Assembly (NCBI GenBank): GCA_035552195.1
Contig: DASZLU010000007.1
Location: forward strand, 5,101-69,100
Reading direction: 5' to 3'
From: CAIKMD01 sp035552195
Lineage (GTDB): Bacteria > Pseudomonadota > Alphaproteobacteria > ATCC43930 > CGMCC-115725
DNA: 64,000 nucleotides
Part shown: positions 33,845-43,154 of the stretch, one piece after another
Numbering within the stretch: position 1 is the stretch's first letter
Layout of the letters: every line of letters starts with the position of its first letter
Made by a program: the position numbers and the translations under genes
Notes under the pieces: generated by a model
Seen by the model: only the letters and a program-made list of their open reading frames with translations
The model's database searches: none
What the model was told of the DNA's origin: nothing

Positions 33845-35004
33845 TGCGACGCCACCTTGTCGATGATCTGCACCGCTTCGCCGACATGGTGCTCGCCGAT
33901 GTTGAGCGGCGGCAGCAGCCGCACGACGTTCTCGCCGGCGCCGACGGTGATGAGTCCGCCCCAGCGCAGCTTCTCAACGACTTCGACATTCGGCACGACG
34001 CAACGCAGCCCGGTCAGCAGGCCTTTGCCGCGCTGCTCGGCGAAAATCTTCGGATGGCTCGCGACGACCTCCTCGAGCCGCTGGCGCAACAGGCCCGCCA
34101 TGCGGTTGACGTTGTCGAAGAAGCCGGGCGCCAGCATCACATCGAGCAGCGCGTTGACCGCCGCCATGGCCAGCAGATTGCCGCCGAAGGTCGAGCCGTG
34201 CGTGCCCGGCGTCATGCCGGCCGCAGCGCGCTCGGTCGCCATCACCGCGCCGACCGGGAAGCCGCCGCCCAAGCCCTTGGCGGTGCCCAGCACGTCCGGC
34301 GTGATCCCGGCCCATTCATGCGCGAAAAGCTTGCCGGTGCGGCCCATGCCGCTTTGCACTTCATCCATTACCAACAGGATGCCGTGCTGATCGCAGAGCG
34401 CGCGCAGGCCTTTCAGATACTCGGGCGTGCCGGTGGCGAGGCCGCCTTCGCCCTGCACGGGCTCGACCAGGATGGCCGCGGTCTCGGGCTTGATCGCCGC
34501 GCGCATCGCCGCGAGATCGTCGTAGGGCACATGGGTGAAGCCGGGGGCCGGCGGGCCGAAGCCGCGCAGATAGCGCTCATTGCCGGCGGCGGCGAGCGTC
34601 GCCAAGGTGCGGCCGTGGAATGAGCCGGTGCAGGCGATGATCTCGTATCTCTCGGGATGGCCGGTCTCGGCGTGGCATTTGCGCGCGACCTTGATCGCGC
34701 CCTCCATCGCCTCAGCGCCCGAATTGCAGAAAAACACCGTGTCGGCGAAGCTCGCCGCGACCAGCCGTTCGGCGGCGCGTTGCTGCGGCGCGATCTGGTA
34801 GAGGTTCGAGCAATGCCACAGTTTCTGGGCCTGGGCGGTCAGCGCCTCGACCATGTGCGGGTGCGCATGGCCCAGGGCGTTCACGGCGACGCCGCTGCCG
34901 AAATCGAGGTATTTGCGGCCGTCGGTCGCGATGAGATAGGGGCCTTCACCCCGCTCGAACGTCACGTCGGCCCGAGCGTAAGTCGGCAAAATGGCTGGAA
35001 TCAC
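33832..35004 (-). CDS. argD: Acetylornithine aminotransferase
   Basis: 390 residues of a class III PLP aminotransferase. The Schiff-base lysine is about residue 243 in TAKGLGGGFPVGA, with MDEVQSGMGRTG before it and the PLP phosphate site FFCNSGAEAMEGAIK near 95. GTG 35004 (VIPAILPTYARADVTF) follows GGAGAGA; the frame continues upstream without support. Converts N-acetylglutamate semialdehyde to N-acetylornithine. First gene of the argD-argF-hslO operon. Confidence 0.93.
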   Translation of the reverse strand: MIPAILPTYARADVTFERGEGPYLIATDGRKYLDFGSGVAVNALGHAHPHMVEALTAQAQKLWHCSNLYQIAPQQRAAERLVAASFADTVFFCNSGAEAMEGAIKVARKCHAETGHPERYEIIACTGSFHGRTLATLAAAGNERYLRGFGPPAPGFTHVPYDDLAAMRAAIKPETAAILVEPVQGEGGLATGTPEYLKGLRALCDQHGILLVMDEVQSGMGRTGKLFAHEWAGITPDVLGTAKGLGGGFPVGAVMATERAAAGMTPGTHGSTFGGNLLAMAAVNALLDVMLAPGFFDNVNRMAGLLRQRLEEVVASHPKIFAEQRGKGLLTGLRCVVPNVEVVEKLRWGGLITVGAGENVVRLLPPLNIGEHHVGEAVQIIDKVASQWKL

Positions 35005-35047
35005 GAAAGTCTCTCCGGCAAGTAGGTCAAAAGGGAAGCCACACGAC

Positions 35048-35088
35048 AAACGCCGCTAGCGTCGTCGCTCGAACCCTTCGCGGCGTTT
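35048..35088 (-). promoter_or_regulatory. Long inverted repeat in the argD leader
   Basis: AAACGCCGC and GCGGCGTTT are perfect inverted copies 23 bases apart, about 45 bases upstream of the argD start. It could be an operator for the arginine repressor or an mRNA element; no leader peptide with arginine codons was found. Confidence 0.35.
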
Positions 35089-35238
35089 TATCCCGCGTCC
35101 TACCCGCATGGCCCTGCTCCAACCCTTTGGAGGGAAACGCAAAGTATGGGGATTGGCGTGGCGGCTGTCAATTCCGAGTCGCGGGACGCTTGGGAAGGGC
35201 GGGGCAAGGGGTGGGGCCTGGTGCTATGGTCGGACGGT

Positions 35239-36120
35239 ATGTTTGACGATTTCAAGCGCAAGAAAATAACGGTTGCCGATGTCGACATCGCCTGCGTGAT
35301 CGGCGGCGAGGGGCCGCCGGTGCTGCTGCTCCATGGCTATCCCCAGAATCTCGCGATGTGGGCGCGCGTCGCGCCGCGCCTGGCCGAGCGTTACACGGTC
35401 GTTTGCGCCGATCTGCGCGGCTATGGCGATTCATCGAAGCCGCATTGCTTGCCTGATAAATCGAATTATTCCTTCCGCGCGATGGCGGCCGATCAGCTCG
35501 GGCTGATGCAGGCGCTCGGCTTCGCCTGGTTTCATGTTATCGGTCATGATCGCGGCGGACGAACGGCGCATCGCCTCGCGCTCGATCACCCCGACATCGT
35601 GCGCTCGCTCACCGTGATGGACATCGTGCCGACCTACGCCATGTTCATGGACACCAACCGCCATATCGCGGGCGCTTATTGGCATTGGTATTTCCTCTCG
35701 CAACCCGAGCCATTGCCGGAACGCGTCATCGGCAACGATCCCGATTTCTTTTTCGAGGCGTGCTTTCGCGGCTGGGGCGCGACCAATCTCGACGGGCTCG
35801 GCAGCGAGATGCTCGATGCCTATCGCCGCGCCTGGCGCGATCCCGGAATGATCCACGGCTCGTGCTCGGATTATCGCGCCGCCGCGACCATCGATCTCGA
35901 ACACGATGCAGCCGACATCGAGCGCAAGGTGCAATGCCCGGCGCTCGTGTTCTATGGCGCGAATGGCGTGATCGCGAAGCATTTCGACATTCCCGCCGAA
36001 TGGCGCAAGCGTTGCGTCAATGTCACGGCGGCGTCTTTGCCCGGCGGACATTTCTTCGTCGACCAATTCCCCGACGAGACCGCCGAGCATCTGCTGCGCT
36101 TCCTGGGCAACAATCGATGA
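35239..36120 (+). CDS. Alpha/beta hydrolase, fluoroacetate dehalogenase type
   Basis: 293 residues from ATG 35239. The nucleophile is aspartate, not serine: D104 in GHDRGGRTAHR, with R105 and R108 for the carboxylate, D128 and H271 completing the triad, and H149, W150 and Y212 in the positions that hold fluoride in the Burkholderia fluoroacetate dehalogenase (numbering of that enzyme recalled from the literature). The usual Phe at 34 is Tyr (LLHGYPQ). It likely hydrolyses fluoro- or chloroacetate to glycolate, though related epoxide hydrolases share the fold. The stop overlaps the next start as ATGA. Confidence 0.82.
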   Translation: MFDDFKRKKITVADVDIACVIGGEGPPVLLLHGYPQNLAMWARVAPRLAERYTVVCADLRGYGDSSKPHCLPDKSNYSFRAMAADQLGLMQALGFAWFHVIGHDRGGRTAHRLALDHPDIVRSLTVMDIVPTYAMFMDTNRHIAGAYWHWYFLSQPEPLPERVIGNDPDFFFEACFRGWGATNLDGLGSEMLDAYRRAWRDPGMIHGSCSDYRAAATIDLEHDAADIERKVQCPALVFYGANGVIAKHFDIPAEWRKRCVNVTAASLPGGHFFVDQFPDETAEHLLRFLGNNR

Positions 36121-37379
36121 AGATCATCGTCGTCGGGGGCGGCATCAGCGGCCTCACCATGGCGATGAGCCTCAACCAGATCGGCGTCGATGTGCGCGTC
36201 TACGAAGCCGCGCGCGAGGTTGCGCCGCTCGGCGTCGGCATCAATCTCCAGCCCAACGCGGTACGCGAGCTGATCGAGCTCGGCCTCGGCGAGCGGCTCG
36301 CGAAAATCGGCATCGCGACGGAGGCGCTGTCCTTCTTCAACAAATTCGGCCAGACGGTGTAGCGTGAAAAACGCGGCCGCGCCGCTGGCTTTGAATGGCC
36401 GCAATATTCGATCCATCGCGGGCGTTTGCAGGTGCTGATGCTCGAGGCGGCGCGCGCGCGTATCGGCGGCGATCTGCGCACCGGTCACGTCTTTCAGAAA
36501 TTGGTCGAGCGCGGCGACAAGATCGCCGCGATGTTCGTCGATCGCAACGGCGACACCGTCGCCGAGGACGACGCGGATATTCTGGTCGGCGCCGACGGCA
36601 TTCATTCCGCGGTGCGCCGGCAGTTCTATCCGCAGGAAGGCGAACCGAATTTCGCCGGGCAGATTCTCTGGCGCGCCGCGATCGAGACGCCGCCGTTCCT
36701 CGGCGGCGCGACGATGGCGATCGCCGGTCATTTCCATCAGCGTATCGTCGCTTATCCCATCGCACCTTGCGGCAGCGGCAAATTGCTGACCAACTGGATC
36801 GCGCAGATGACCGTCGATACAAAAGCGCCGCCGCGCGAAGATTGGAATCGCAAAGTCGATAAGAGCCGCTTCATCGACGCTTTCCGCGGCTGGCGCTTCG
36901 ATTGGCTCGATTTTCCCAAGCTGGTCGACGAGACCGCGGAGATTTTCGAATTCCCGCTGGTCGATCGCCATCCGGTCGAGCGCTGGAGCTTCGGCCGCGT
37001 CACCCTGATCGGCGACGCGGCGCATCCGATGCAGCCGACCGGCTCGCAAGCCGGTTCGCAGGCGATCGTCGATGCACGCCTGCTGACGGCTGCGCTGCTC
37101 GCCGAGCGCGATCCGGTCGCGGCGCTCGCGGCCTATGACCGAAGCCGCCGGCCGGTGATGAACGACATCACGTTGCGCAATCGCAATTTCGGTCCGGAAG
37201 CGGCGATGCAGCTTGCCGAAGAGCGCGCGCCGAACGGCTTCGCGAATATCGAAGACGTGATCCCGCGCGCCGAGCTCGAGCAGATTTCGCGCTCCTTCCA
37301 GCAAGCGGCGGGACTCGATCCTGCCGGGCTCAATGCGCGGTCATCGCTTGTCCCGGCGGGTGCTCGCTACGCTTCCTAG
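36117..37379 (+). pseudogene. FAD-dependent monooxygenase interrupted by an in-frame amber codon
   Basis: From ATG 36117 the frame is open for 81 codons, meets TAG at 36360-36362, and then continues in the same frame without another stop to 37379; 421 codons in all, the normal length. Before the stop is the FAD site VVGGGISGL and EAAREVAPLGVGINLQPNAVREL; after it come SIHRGRLQVLML, the second FAD motif RVTLIGDAAHPMQPTGSQAGSQA and the C-terminal domain. The stop stands where relatives usually have Trp, so TGG to TAG is likely. The gene is either dead, read through, or the base is an assembly error. Class A hydroxylase (salicylate/3-hydroxybenzoate type); substrate unknown. Confidence 0.85.
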
Positions 37380-37493
37380 CGTCAGCTCGACTGCCGGAAC
37401 TCATCGCCAGCTATAGCGTTGGTATTCCAGCAAAGGCGCCGCCCAAGCCTTTCTCAAAGGGCGCGCGCGTGGCAGGAGCAGAAAGGTCTACCC

Positions 37494-37667
37494 ATGGCTG
37501 ATAATAATTCGGGTGGTGGTGGCGGCCTTTATTTCATCGTCGGCGCCCTGGTGGTTGTCGTCGGCGTGATCGGCTTCGTCGCTTTTGGCGGTCACATGCC
37601 GCATGGCGGCGGCGGTGGCGGCGCACCGAGCAAGGTCGAGCTCGACGTGAACACGCCGGGCAAATAG
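37494..37667 (+). CDS. Small glycine-rich single-pass membrane protein
   Basis: 57 residues: a short hydrophilic N-terminus with a glycine run (NNSGGGGG), one transmembrane helix at about 13-33 (LYFIVGALVVVVGVIGFVAFGG), a His/Gly loop and a charged tail (SKVELDVNTPGK). ATG 37494 has AGGAGCAGAAAGG upstream. Small proteins of this design occur in many alphaproteobacteria; no function is known. Confidence 0.65.
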   Translation: MADNNSGGGGGLYFIVGALVVVVGVIGFVAFGGHMPHGGGGGGAPSKVELDVNTPGK

Positions 37668-37744
37668 ACCGGCTCCCCCTCAGGCTTCCAAGGGCGCGCG
37701 AATCCACCTAGATAGGCTGCTGAACTTTCGGCGGAGTGTCTGAC

Positions 37745-38689
37745 GTGGAAACGCGCGTTCTCGGCAAGAACGGTCCCAAGGTCTCGGTCGTCGGGCTGGG
37801 CTGCAACAATTTCGGCGGCCGGCTCGATCTTGCCGGCACGCGCGAGGTCGTCGCCAAGGCGATCGATGTCGGTATCAACTTCTTCGACACCGCCGATATC
37901 TATGGCGGCCGGACCTATAACAATTACGGCGGCTCCGAAGTCGATCTCGGCGCGGCGCTGGGCAGCCGGCGCAAGGACATCGTCCTCGCGACGAAATTCG
38001 GCATGGTCTTCGAAGGCGCCGGCAGCGGCGCCAAGCGCGGCTATGTGATGTCGGCCTGCGAGGCGAGCCTCAAGCGCCTCAAGACCGATTACATCGATCT
38101 CTACCAGATCCACACGCCCGACAGTTCGACGCCGATCGAAGAGACGCTGCGCGCGCTCGACGATCTCGTGAAGCAGGGCAAGGTGCGATACATCGGCTGT
38201 TCGAATTTCTCGGCCAAGCAGATCGACGACGGGATGAAGGCCGCGAACCAGAACAAGCTCGCCGCTTTCGTCTCCTCGCAAGACGAGTACAGCCTCTTGG
38301 TGCGCGACGAAGAGCAAGCGACCGTGCCGGCGCTGAAGCGCGAGGGGCTCGGACTGCTGCCTTACTTTCCGCTGGCGAGCGGCATGCTCACCGGCAAATA
38401 CAAGCGCGGCCAGCCCGGCCCGAAAGGCGCGCGGCTGTCGGCGCCGGGTCTCTCCGGCCGCTACATGAACGACAAGAATTGGGCGATCGTCGAAAAGCTC
38501 GAAGCCTTCTGCGCCCAGCGCAGCAAGACCATCCTCGAACTCGCTTTCGCCTGGCTCTTGGCGCATGACTACGTGCCGAGCGTCATCGCCGGCGCGACCA
38601 GCGCCGAACAGGTCGAGCAGAACGCGCATTGTGCGAGCTGGAAGCTGACCGCTGCGGAAAAGGAAGAGGTCGATCGAATCGCCAAGTAG
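37745..38689 (+). CDS. Aldo/keto reductase
   Basis: 314 residues of an NADPH-dependent TIM-barrel oxidoreductase. Catalytic residues appear in order: FFDTADIYGG (Asp and Tyr), KFGMV (Lys) and YQIHTPD (His). The tail LLAHDYVPSVIAGATSAEQVEQN carries the NADP-binding loop. GTG 37745 is eight bases after GGAG; GTG 37736 is an alternative. Substrate unknown. It stands apart from its convergent neighbour. Confidence 0.88.
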   Translation: METRVLGKNGPKVSVVGLGCNNFGGRLDLAGTREVVAKAIDVGINFFDTADIYGGRTYNNYGGSEVDLGAALGSRRKDIVLATKFGMVFEGAGSGAKRGYVMSACEASLKRLKTDYIDLYQIHTPDSSTPIEETLRALDDLVKQGKVRYIGCSNFSAKQIDDGMKAANQNKLAAFVSSQDEYSLLVRDEEQATVPALKREGLGLLPYFPLASGMLTGKYKRGQPGPKGARLSAPGLSGRYMNDKNWAIVEKLEAFCAQRSKTILELAFAWLLAHDYVPSVIAGATSAEQVEQNAHCASWKLTAAEKEEVDRIAK

Positions 38690-38691
38690 GC

Positions 38692-39495
38692 TCAGGCCTT
38701 GAGCTTGTAGCCGCGATCGATCATCCAGTAGGCGAGATAGAGCAGCGCGGCGTTGATCGCGGTCAGGAAGGTCACGCCGAGCCAGAGCGGCGCCTCGGTC
38801 TGGCCGGTCAGGCCATAGCGGAACCCGTCGATCATGTAGAAGAACGGGTTGCACAGCGCGATCGTGTGCCAGGTCGGCGGCAGCTGCTCGATCGAATAAA
38901 ACGTGCCCGACAGGAACGACAGCGGCGTGATGACGAAATTCGTCACCGCCGCAAGGTGATCGTATTTATCGGCCCAGACCGCGCCGAGAATGCCGAGCAC
39001 GGACAGCAGCAACGAGGCGGCCGCCGAGAAGAACAGCGCCGCCCAGATCGACGCGATCTCGACATGAACGAAGATCGCCATCGCCGCGGTCACGACCGCG
39101 CCCACCATCATGCCGCGCGTCAGCCCGCCGAGCGCGAAGCCCCAGGTCAGCTCCCACGCATTGATCGGCGGCATCAGCATGTCGACGATGTTGCCCTGCA
39201 TCTTCATGATCATGATCGACGAGGTCGTGTTCGCGAAGGCGTTCTGGGTGATCGACATCATCACCAGACCGGGCGCCAGGAATTGCAGGAACGGCACATT
39301 GCCGACGACGCGGCTTTGGCCGTTCATCGCCAAGAGGAAAATCATCAGGAAGATGAGCGTCGTCACCACCGGCGCGAACAGCGTCTGCATCGACACCTTG
39401 AGAAAGCGGCGGACTTCGCGCAGATAGAGCGTCCAAAGCCCCTGCCAATTGACGAAGCCGAATTGGCGGACCTGCCGCGCGAGCGGGGCGTGCAT
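38692..39495 (-). CDS. ABC-2 type transporter permease
   Basis: 267 residues with six predicted transmembrane helices and the family pattern FGFVNWQGLWTLYLREVRRFLKV at the N-terminus, then FLQFLAPGLVMMSITQNAF, NIVDMLMPPINAWEL and FLSGTFYSIEQLP. ATG 39495 is chosen because the longer frame is antisense to recX. The matching ATP-binding gene is not adjacent in the window. Resembles permeases for drug, polysaccharide or copper-type export; the cargo is unknown. Divergent from recX by 69 bases. Confidence 0.85.
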   Translation of the reverse strand: MHAPLARQVRQFGFVNWQGLWTLYLREVRRFLKVSMQTLFAPVVTTLIFLMIFLLAMNGQSRVVGNVPFLQFLAPGLVMMSITQNAFANTTSSIMIMKMQGNIVDMLMPPINAWELTWGFALGGLTRGMMVGAVVTAAMAIFVHVEIASIWAALFFSAAASLLLSVLGILGAVWADKYDHLAAVTNFVITPLSFLSGTFYSIEQLPPTWHTIALCNPFFYMIDGFRYGLTGQTEAPLWLGVTFLTAINAALLYLAYWMIDRGYKLKA

Positions 39496-39564
39496 CTGAG
39501 CGTTTCTCCCGTGACGAGCGGCGAATTTACGGGCAGGGTGGAGGGGCAGCAAGGCAACCGGCGC

Positions 39565-40158
39565 ATGGCAGAGTCGAGAAAAGCGCGAGAGCGAAAACCG
39601 CCGCGGCCGGTGACGGCGGCCTCGCTCGAAAACGCGGCGGTCTATTATCTCAGCCGCTTCGCCTCCTCGAGCGGCAATCTGCGGCGCGTGCTGATGCGCA
39701 AGGTCGCGCGCGGTGCCCGCAACGCCGAGGACGGGCAAGCCGTGGCCGGCGCGCAAATGGTCGAGGCGCTGATAGCGCGCTATCTCGAAAAAGGTCTGCT
39801 CAACGATCGCGCCTACGCGGCACAGGCGGCTTCATCGCTCGCGCGGCGCGGCGCCTCGCGTTACGCGATCGCCGGCAAGCTGGCGCAGAAAGGCGTCGAA
39901 GGCGAGCTCGTGTCGCAGACCATCGCGGCGCTCGAGGAGGAAGGCGAGGCGACCGAGCTCGCCGCGGCCTGTGCGCTGGTGCGCCGCCGCCGGCTCGGTC
40001 CTTATCGCGCGCCGGAGAAGCGTGCCGATTTCCGCGACAAGGATCTCGCCAGCCTGGCGCGCGCCGGCTTTCGCCTCGATCTCGCCCGCCGCGTGCTGCG
40101 CGCGAAAGATGTCGAGGCGCTGGAGCGGCTGGCGCGCGGCGGCGCGGACGACGATTAG
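39565..40158 (+). CDS. recX: RecX family regulatory protein
   Basis: 197 residues from ATG 39565. Helical three-helix repeats: YYLSRFASSSGNLRRVLMRKV, YLEKGLLNDRAYAAQAASSLARRGASRYAIAGKLAQKGVE and FRDKDLASLARAGFRLDLARRVL, as in RecX proteins that bind and inhibit RecA filaments. recA is not adjacent, which is common in alphaproteobacteria. The N-terminus is basic. Its stop overlaps the stop of the convergent MscS gene by four bases. Confidence 0.85.
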   Translation: MAESRKARERKPPRPVTAASLENAAVYYLSRFASSSGNLRRVLMRKVARGARNAEDGQAVAGAQMVEALIARYLEKGLLNDRAYAAQAASSLARRGASRYAIAGKLAQKGVEGELVSQTIAALEEEGEATELAAACALVRRRRLGPYRAPEKRADFRDKDLASLARAGFRLDLARRVLRAKDVEALERLARGGADDD

Positions 40159-42380
40159 GATGCCGGCGCCTTGGTTTCGCCGGCGCCGTTTCCGGGGTTG
40201 AGGGCGGCGCTCTCGCTCGGGCCGGTCGCGACGACGATCTGCTTCGAATAATTGAGCTGGTTGATCGACGCCATTTCGATGCCGGCGCGGTCGAAGGCGC
40301 GCTTCAGCACGCGGTTGAATTCGCGGGCGAGCTCGAGCTGATAGGGCGGCGCCGATTTGAGCCGCGCGCGGACGATCATCGCGGTGTCGGTGAAGCGCTC
40401 GACGCCGAGAATCTCGAGCGGCGCCAGGACGCAGCGCGACCAGCGCGGCTCGGCCGCGATCTCCTTGCCGGCCTCGCGCATCACGTCGATCACGCGATCG
40501 GGGTCCTCGCGATAGACGATGCCGGCGTCGCAAACCACATAGGCGAAGTCGCGGCTCATGTTGAGCACGGTGGTGATCGCGCTGAACGGCACGGTGTGGA
40601 CGATGCCCTGGATGTCGCGCAGCCGGAAATTGCGGATCGACACGGATTCGATCACGCCGACATGGCCGCCGCCGACATCGACGCGATCGCCCACGGCAAA
40701 TGTGTCCTCCAGCAGCATGAAGAAGCCGGTGATCACGTCTTTGACCAGCGCCTGGGCGCCGAAGCCGACGGCGATACCGGCGATGCCGGCGCCGGCGAGC
40801 AGCGGCGCGATGTTGATGCCGATCTGCGACAGGATCATCAATGCGGCGACGGTGATCAGCACCACCATCACGGTGCTGCGCAACAGCGGCAGCACCGTGC
40901 GCGCGCGCGAGCGGCCGCCGTGATCGATGCCGGCGAGCTTGCGCTCGATCATCGCGCTGAAGAATTCCCACAGCACGACGCCGGCGACCAGCACGACGAT
41001 GAGCGAAATGAGGTTGCGCGAGCTCGGCTGCTGCGCCAGATCGAACAGCCAGGTGAAAGCGCTGATGCCCCAAGCCTCGAGCAGCGCCGCCGCGGCGAGG
41101 AGATAGATGACCGCGACGGTCGCGCCGGTGACCATCGCGGTATAGCGATTGGCGCGCCCCTCGAGCCGCGGAAAACGCTCCCTCAGCTCGTCGGATACCG
41201 AGAAGCTGCGGCGCAGGAGCCGCTCGCTGACCCGGGCGAGGATCGCCGCGCCCGAGATCACCACGAGGCTGAGCGCCGTTGCGCGCAGCAACAGGGCAAA
41301 GCCGCCCTCGGCGTTCAGCACATAAACGCCGAAGGTGCCGACGACGTAGGCGATGGCGAGAACATGCCAGCTCTCGCCCAGGCGATTGCGCAACACGCGC
41401 CAGCGGATCTCGTCGGCGCGCTCGCCGCCGCGCAACCATTCGGCGACCGGCGCGCGATTTTGCAGCACGAAGACGACGGCGAGCGCGGCGAGCACCAGCA
41501 CGGCGCTGCGCATCAGCAGCCCCTCGATCGCACCCGGCGCGTTGAAATACCAGGCGCAGATCGAAATCGCATAGCCGTAGGCCGCGCAATAGGCGAAGCG
41601 GCGCATCCAGATATAGAGGTAGTTCCGCGTCTCGTCGCCGAGCGGGTAAAGCGTTTGCGCGCGCGGCGACAACAGCAGGCAACGCGCGACGGCGAGAAAG
41701 CTGCGCGCCCAAACGGTGGTCGAGATCAGCACCATCGCCACGCCGCGGGTGCGCGCCGCCGGCTCGGTGAGCGGCGTGACGAAAATAGCCACCGCCGTGA
41801 AAGCCAGCACCGGCAGCAGCTCGACGATCATCGCGAGGATAAGGAGCGCGAGCTGCAGCGGCGCGCTCTCGCATTGCCGCGCGTGGAGGAAGCGCGCCGG
41901 GTGCCGAAGGAAGAAGCGCGTGATCAGATCCGCGGCGAGGCCGGAGGCCAGGATCACGAAGAGCTTGCTGCAGATATCGATCCAGCGCTGGCGTAAATCC
42001 GGGTCTTCGACTTGATGTTCGATCCAGGCGCCGATCGACGGTGCCTGCGCCAGGATCGGCGCGGCGGCAAGGATCTCGCCGCCGATCGTGTCGAGCTGCG
42101 CGGGCAGGCCGGCGAACCAGGCTTTCGGCGATTCCGGTCCGTGCGGCTGCTGTTGCGCGTTCTGCGCCGCGATCAGCGCTTGCAGCTGGTCGATCAATTG
42201 CGCGCGGGATTTATCGTCCTTGAGCGTCGAAACGAGTTGCTGCAGCTGCTCCACCGTCGGTGTGCCCGCGGGCGCCGGCGCAGCGTTTTGCGCCTGCGCG
42301 CCCCGTGCCGGCACAAGACTGAGCGGCAGCAAGCAGAGCGCCAGGACAGCGATCCACGATAAGAATCGGCATCGAATCAT
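40155..42380 (-). CDS. Large mechanosensitive channel, MscS family
   Basis: 741 residues. Signal peptide to about residue 31 (PARGAQAQ), a periplasmic helical region with a Gln-rich stretch (QLQQLVSTLKDDKSRAQLIDQLQ), many transmembrane helices from about 145 to 535, then the MscS core: pore helix GIAGIAVGFGAQALVKDVITGFFMLLED and beta domain FAVGDRVDV, IQGIVHTVPFSAI. It should open under membrane tension in osmotic downshock. ATG 42380 is used; TTG 42389 precedes it. The size and extra helices are like YbdG/YnaI or MscM-type proteins rather than the short MscS. Confidence 0.9.
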   Translation of the reverse strand: MIRCRFLSWIAVLALCLLPLSLVPARGAQAQNAAPAPAGTPTVEQLQQLVSTLKDDKSRAQLIDQLQALIAAQNAQQQPHGPESPKAWFAGLPAQLDTIGGEILAAAPILAQAPSIGAWIEHQVEDPDLRQRWIDICSKLFVILASGLAADLITRFFLRHPARFLHARQCESAPLQLALLILAMIVELLPVLAFTAVAIFVTPLTEPAARTRGVAMVLISTTVWARSFLAVARCLLLSPRAQTLYPLGDETRNYLYIWMRRFAYCAAYGYAISICAWYFNAPGAIEGLLMRSAVLVLAALAVVFVLQNRAPVAEWLRGGERADEIRWRVLRNRLGESWHVLAIAYVVGTFGVYVLNAEGGFALLLRATALSLVVISGAAILARVSERLLRRSFSVSDELRERFPRLEGRANRYTAMVTGATVAVIYLLAAAALLEAWGISAFTWLFDLAQQPSSRNLISLIVVLVAGVVLWEFFSAMIERKLAGIDHGGRSRARTVLPLLRSTVMVVLITVAALMILSQIGINIAPLLAGAGIAGIAVGFGAQALVKDVITGFFMLLEDTFAVGDRVDVGGGHVGVIESVSIRNFRLRDIQGIVHTVPFSAITTVLNMSRDFAYVVCDAGIVYREDPDRVIDVMREAGKEIAAEPRWSRCVLAPLEILGVERFTDTAMIVRARLKSAPPYQLELAREFNRVLKRAFDRAGIEMASINQLNYSKQIVVATGPSESAALNPGNGAGETKAPAS

Positions 42381-42428
42381 GATCGGCAAAGCTTAACCGC
42401 ACCTCATCGCAAGGCCAAGAATCGGGGC

Positions 42429-43061
42429 TCAACCAACGGTGCGCAGCCCTTTGAGCGCGAGCACCAGCAAGCCGCCGCCGGAGGACAGCAAAATCGCGCC
42501 CGAGACGCGATTGAGCCATAGCATGACGATTTCGCCCGCCATATGGCGCACCGAGGTAATACCGAAGCTCAAGCCCAGCCACCACAGCAGCGAGCCGAGA
42601 AAAACGCCGCCGACCAGTATCGAAATATCGCCCATGCCGGCGATCGCTTCGGCGCCGACTTTGGCGAAGATCACGGCGAAAGAGAGGATGGTGATCGGGT
42701 TGGCGATGGTCAGCGCGAAGGTCGAGGCGAAAGCGCCGAGCAAGCGCTCGCCGCCCAAGGGTTCGGGCTCGCGCGGATGACCGAAGAACAGCGCCTTCAG
42801 GCCGAAGATCAGCAAGAAGGCGCCGCCGGCGAGGCCGAACCAATCCTGATAATGGAACAGCCAGTCGCGCAGATAGGTAAGACCGAAGCCGGCGATGGCG
42901 CCGAAGGTGGCGTCGGCGGCCGCAGCGCCCAATCCCGAGACGAAGCCATAGCGCGCGCCCTCGAAGAGGCAGCGGCGCACGCAGAGCACGCCGACCGGAC
43001 CCACGGGCAGGGCGATGACGATACCGACGACGATGCCTTTGGCGAGGATGACGAGCAGCAT
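42429..43061 (-). CDS. LysE family amino acid exporter
   Basis: 210 residues, six predicted helices. N-terminal GIVIALPVGPVGVLCVRRCLFEG with the G-x-x-x-G-P-x-x loop, FVSGLGAAAADATFGAIAGFGL, and TFALTIANPITILSFAVIF are LysE/RhtB family marks. ATG 43061 is internal to a longer frame whose upstream part is antisense to the next gene. It likely exports an amino acid or derivative. Stands alone between the MscS gene and the divergent oxidoreductase. Confidence 0.85.
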   Translation of the reverse strand: MLLVILAKGIVVGIVIALPVGPVGVLCVRRCLFEGARYGFVSGLGAAAADATFGAIAGFGLTYLRDWLFHYQDWFGLAGGAFLLIFGLKALFFGHPREPEPLGGERLLGAFASTFALTIANPITILSFAVIFAKVGAEAIAGMGDISILVGGVFLGSLLWWLGLSFGITSVRHMAGEIVMLWLNRVSGAILLSSGGGLLVLALKGLRTVG

Positions 43062-43154
43062 GGCGCCGCGCCAGTCTCGACTATCGCGGCGCCGCGACGC
43101 AACGGATTTCAGGAGGGAATTCCCTGGCTTAACGCCGCGGGCTAGACTCGAGCG

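Noticed and set aside
40596..41996. 466-codon forward frame opposite the MscS gene
   Set aside because: Antisense shadow; the reverse strand has a clear signal peptide, membrane helices and MscS motifs.
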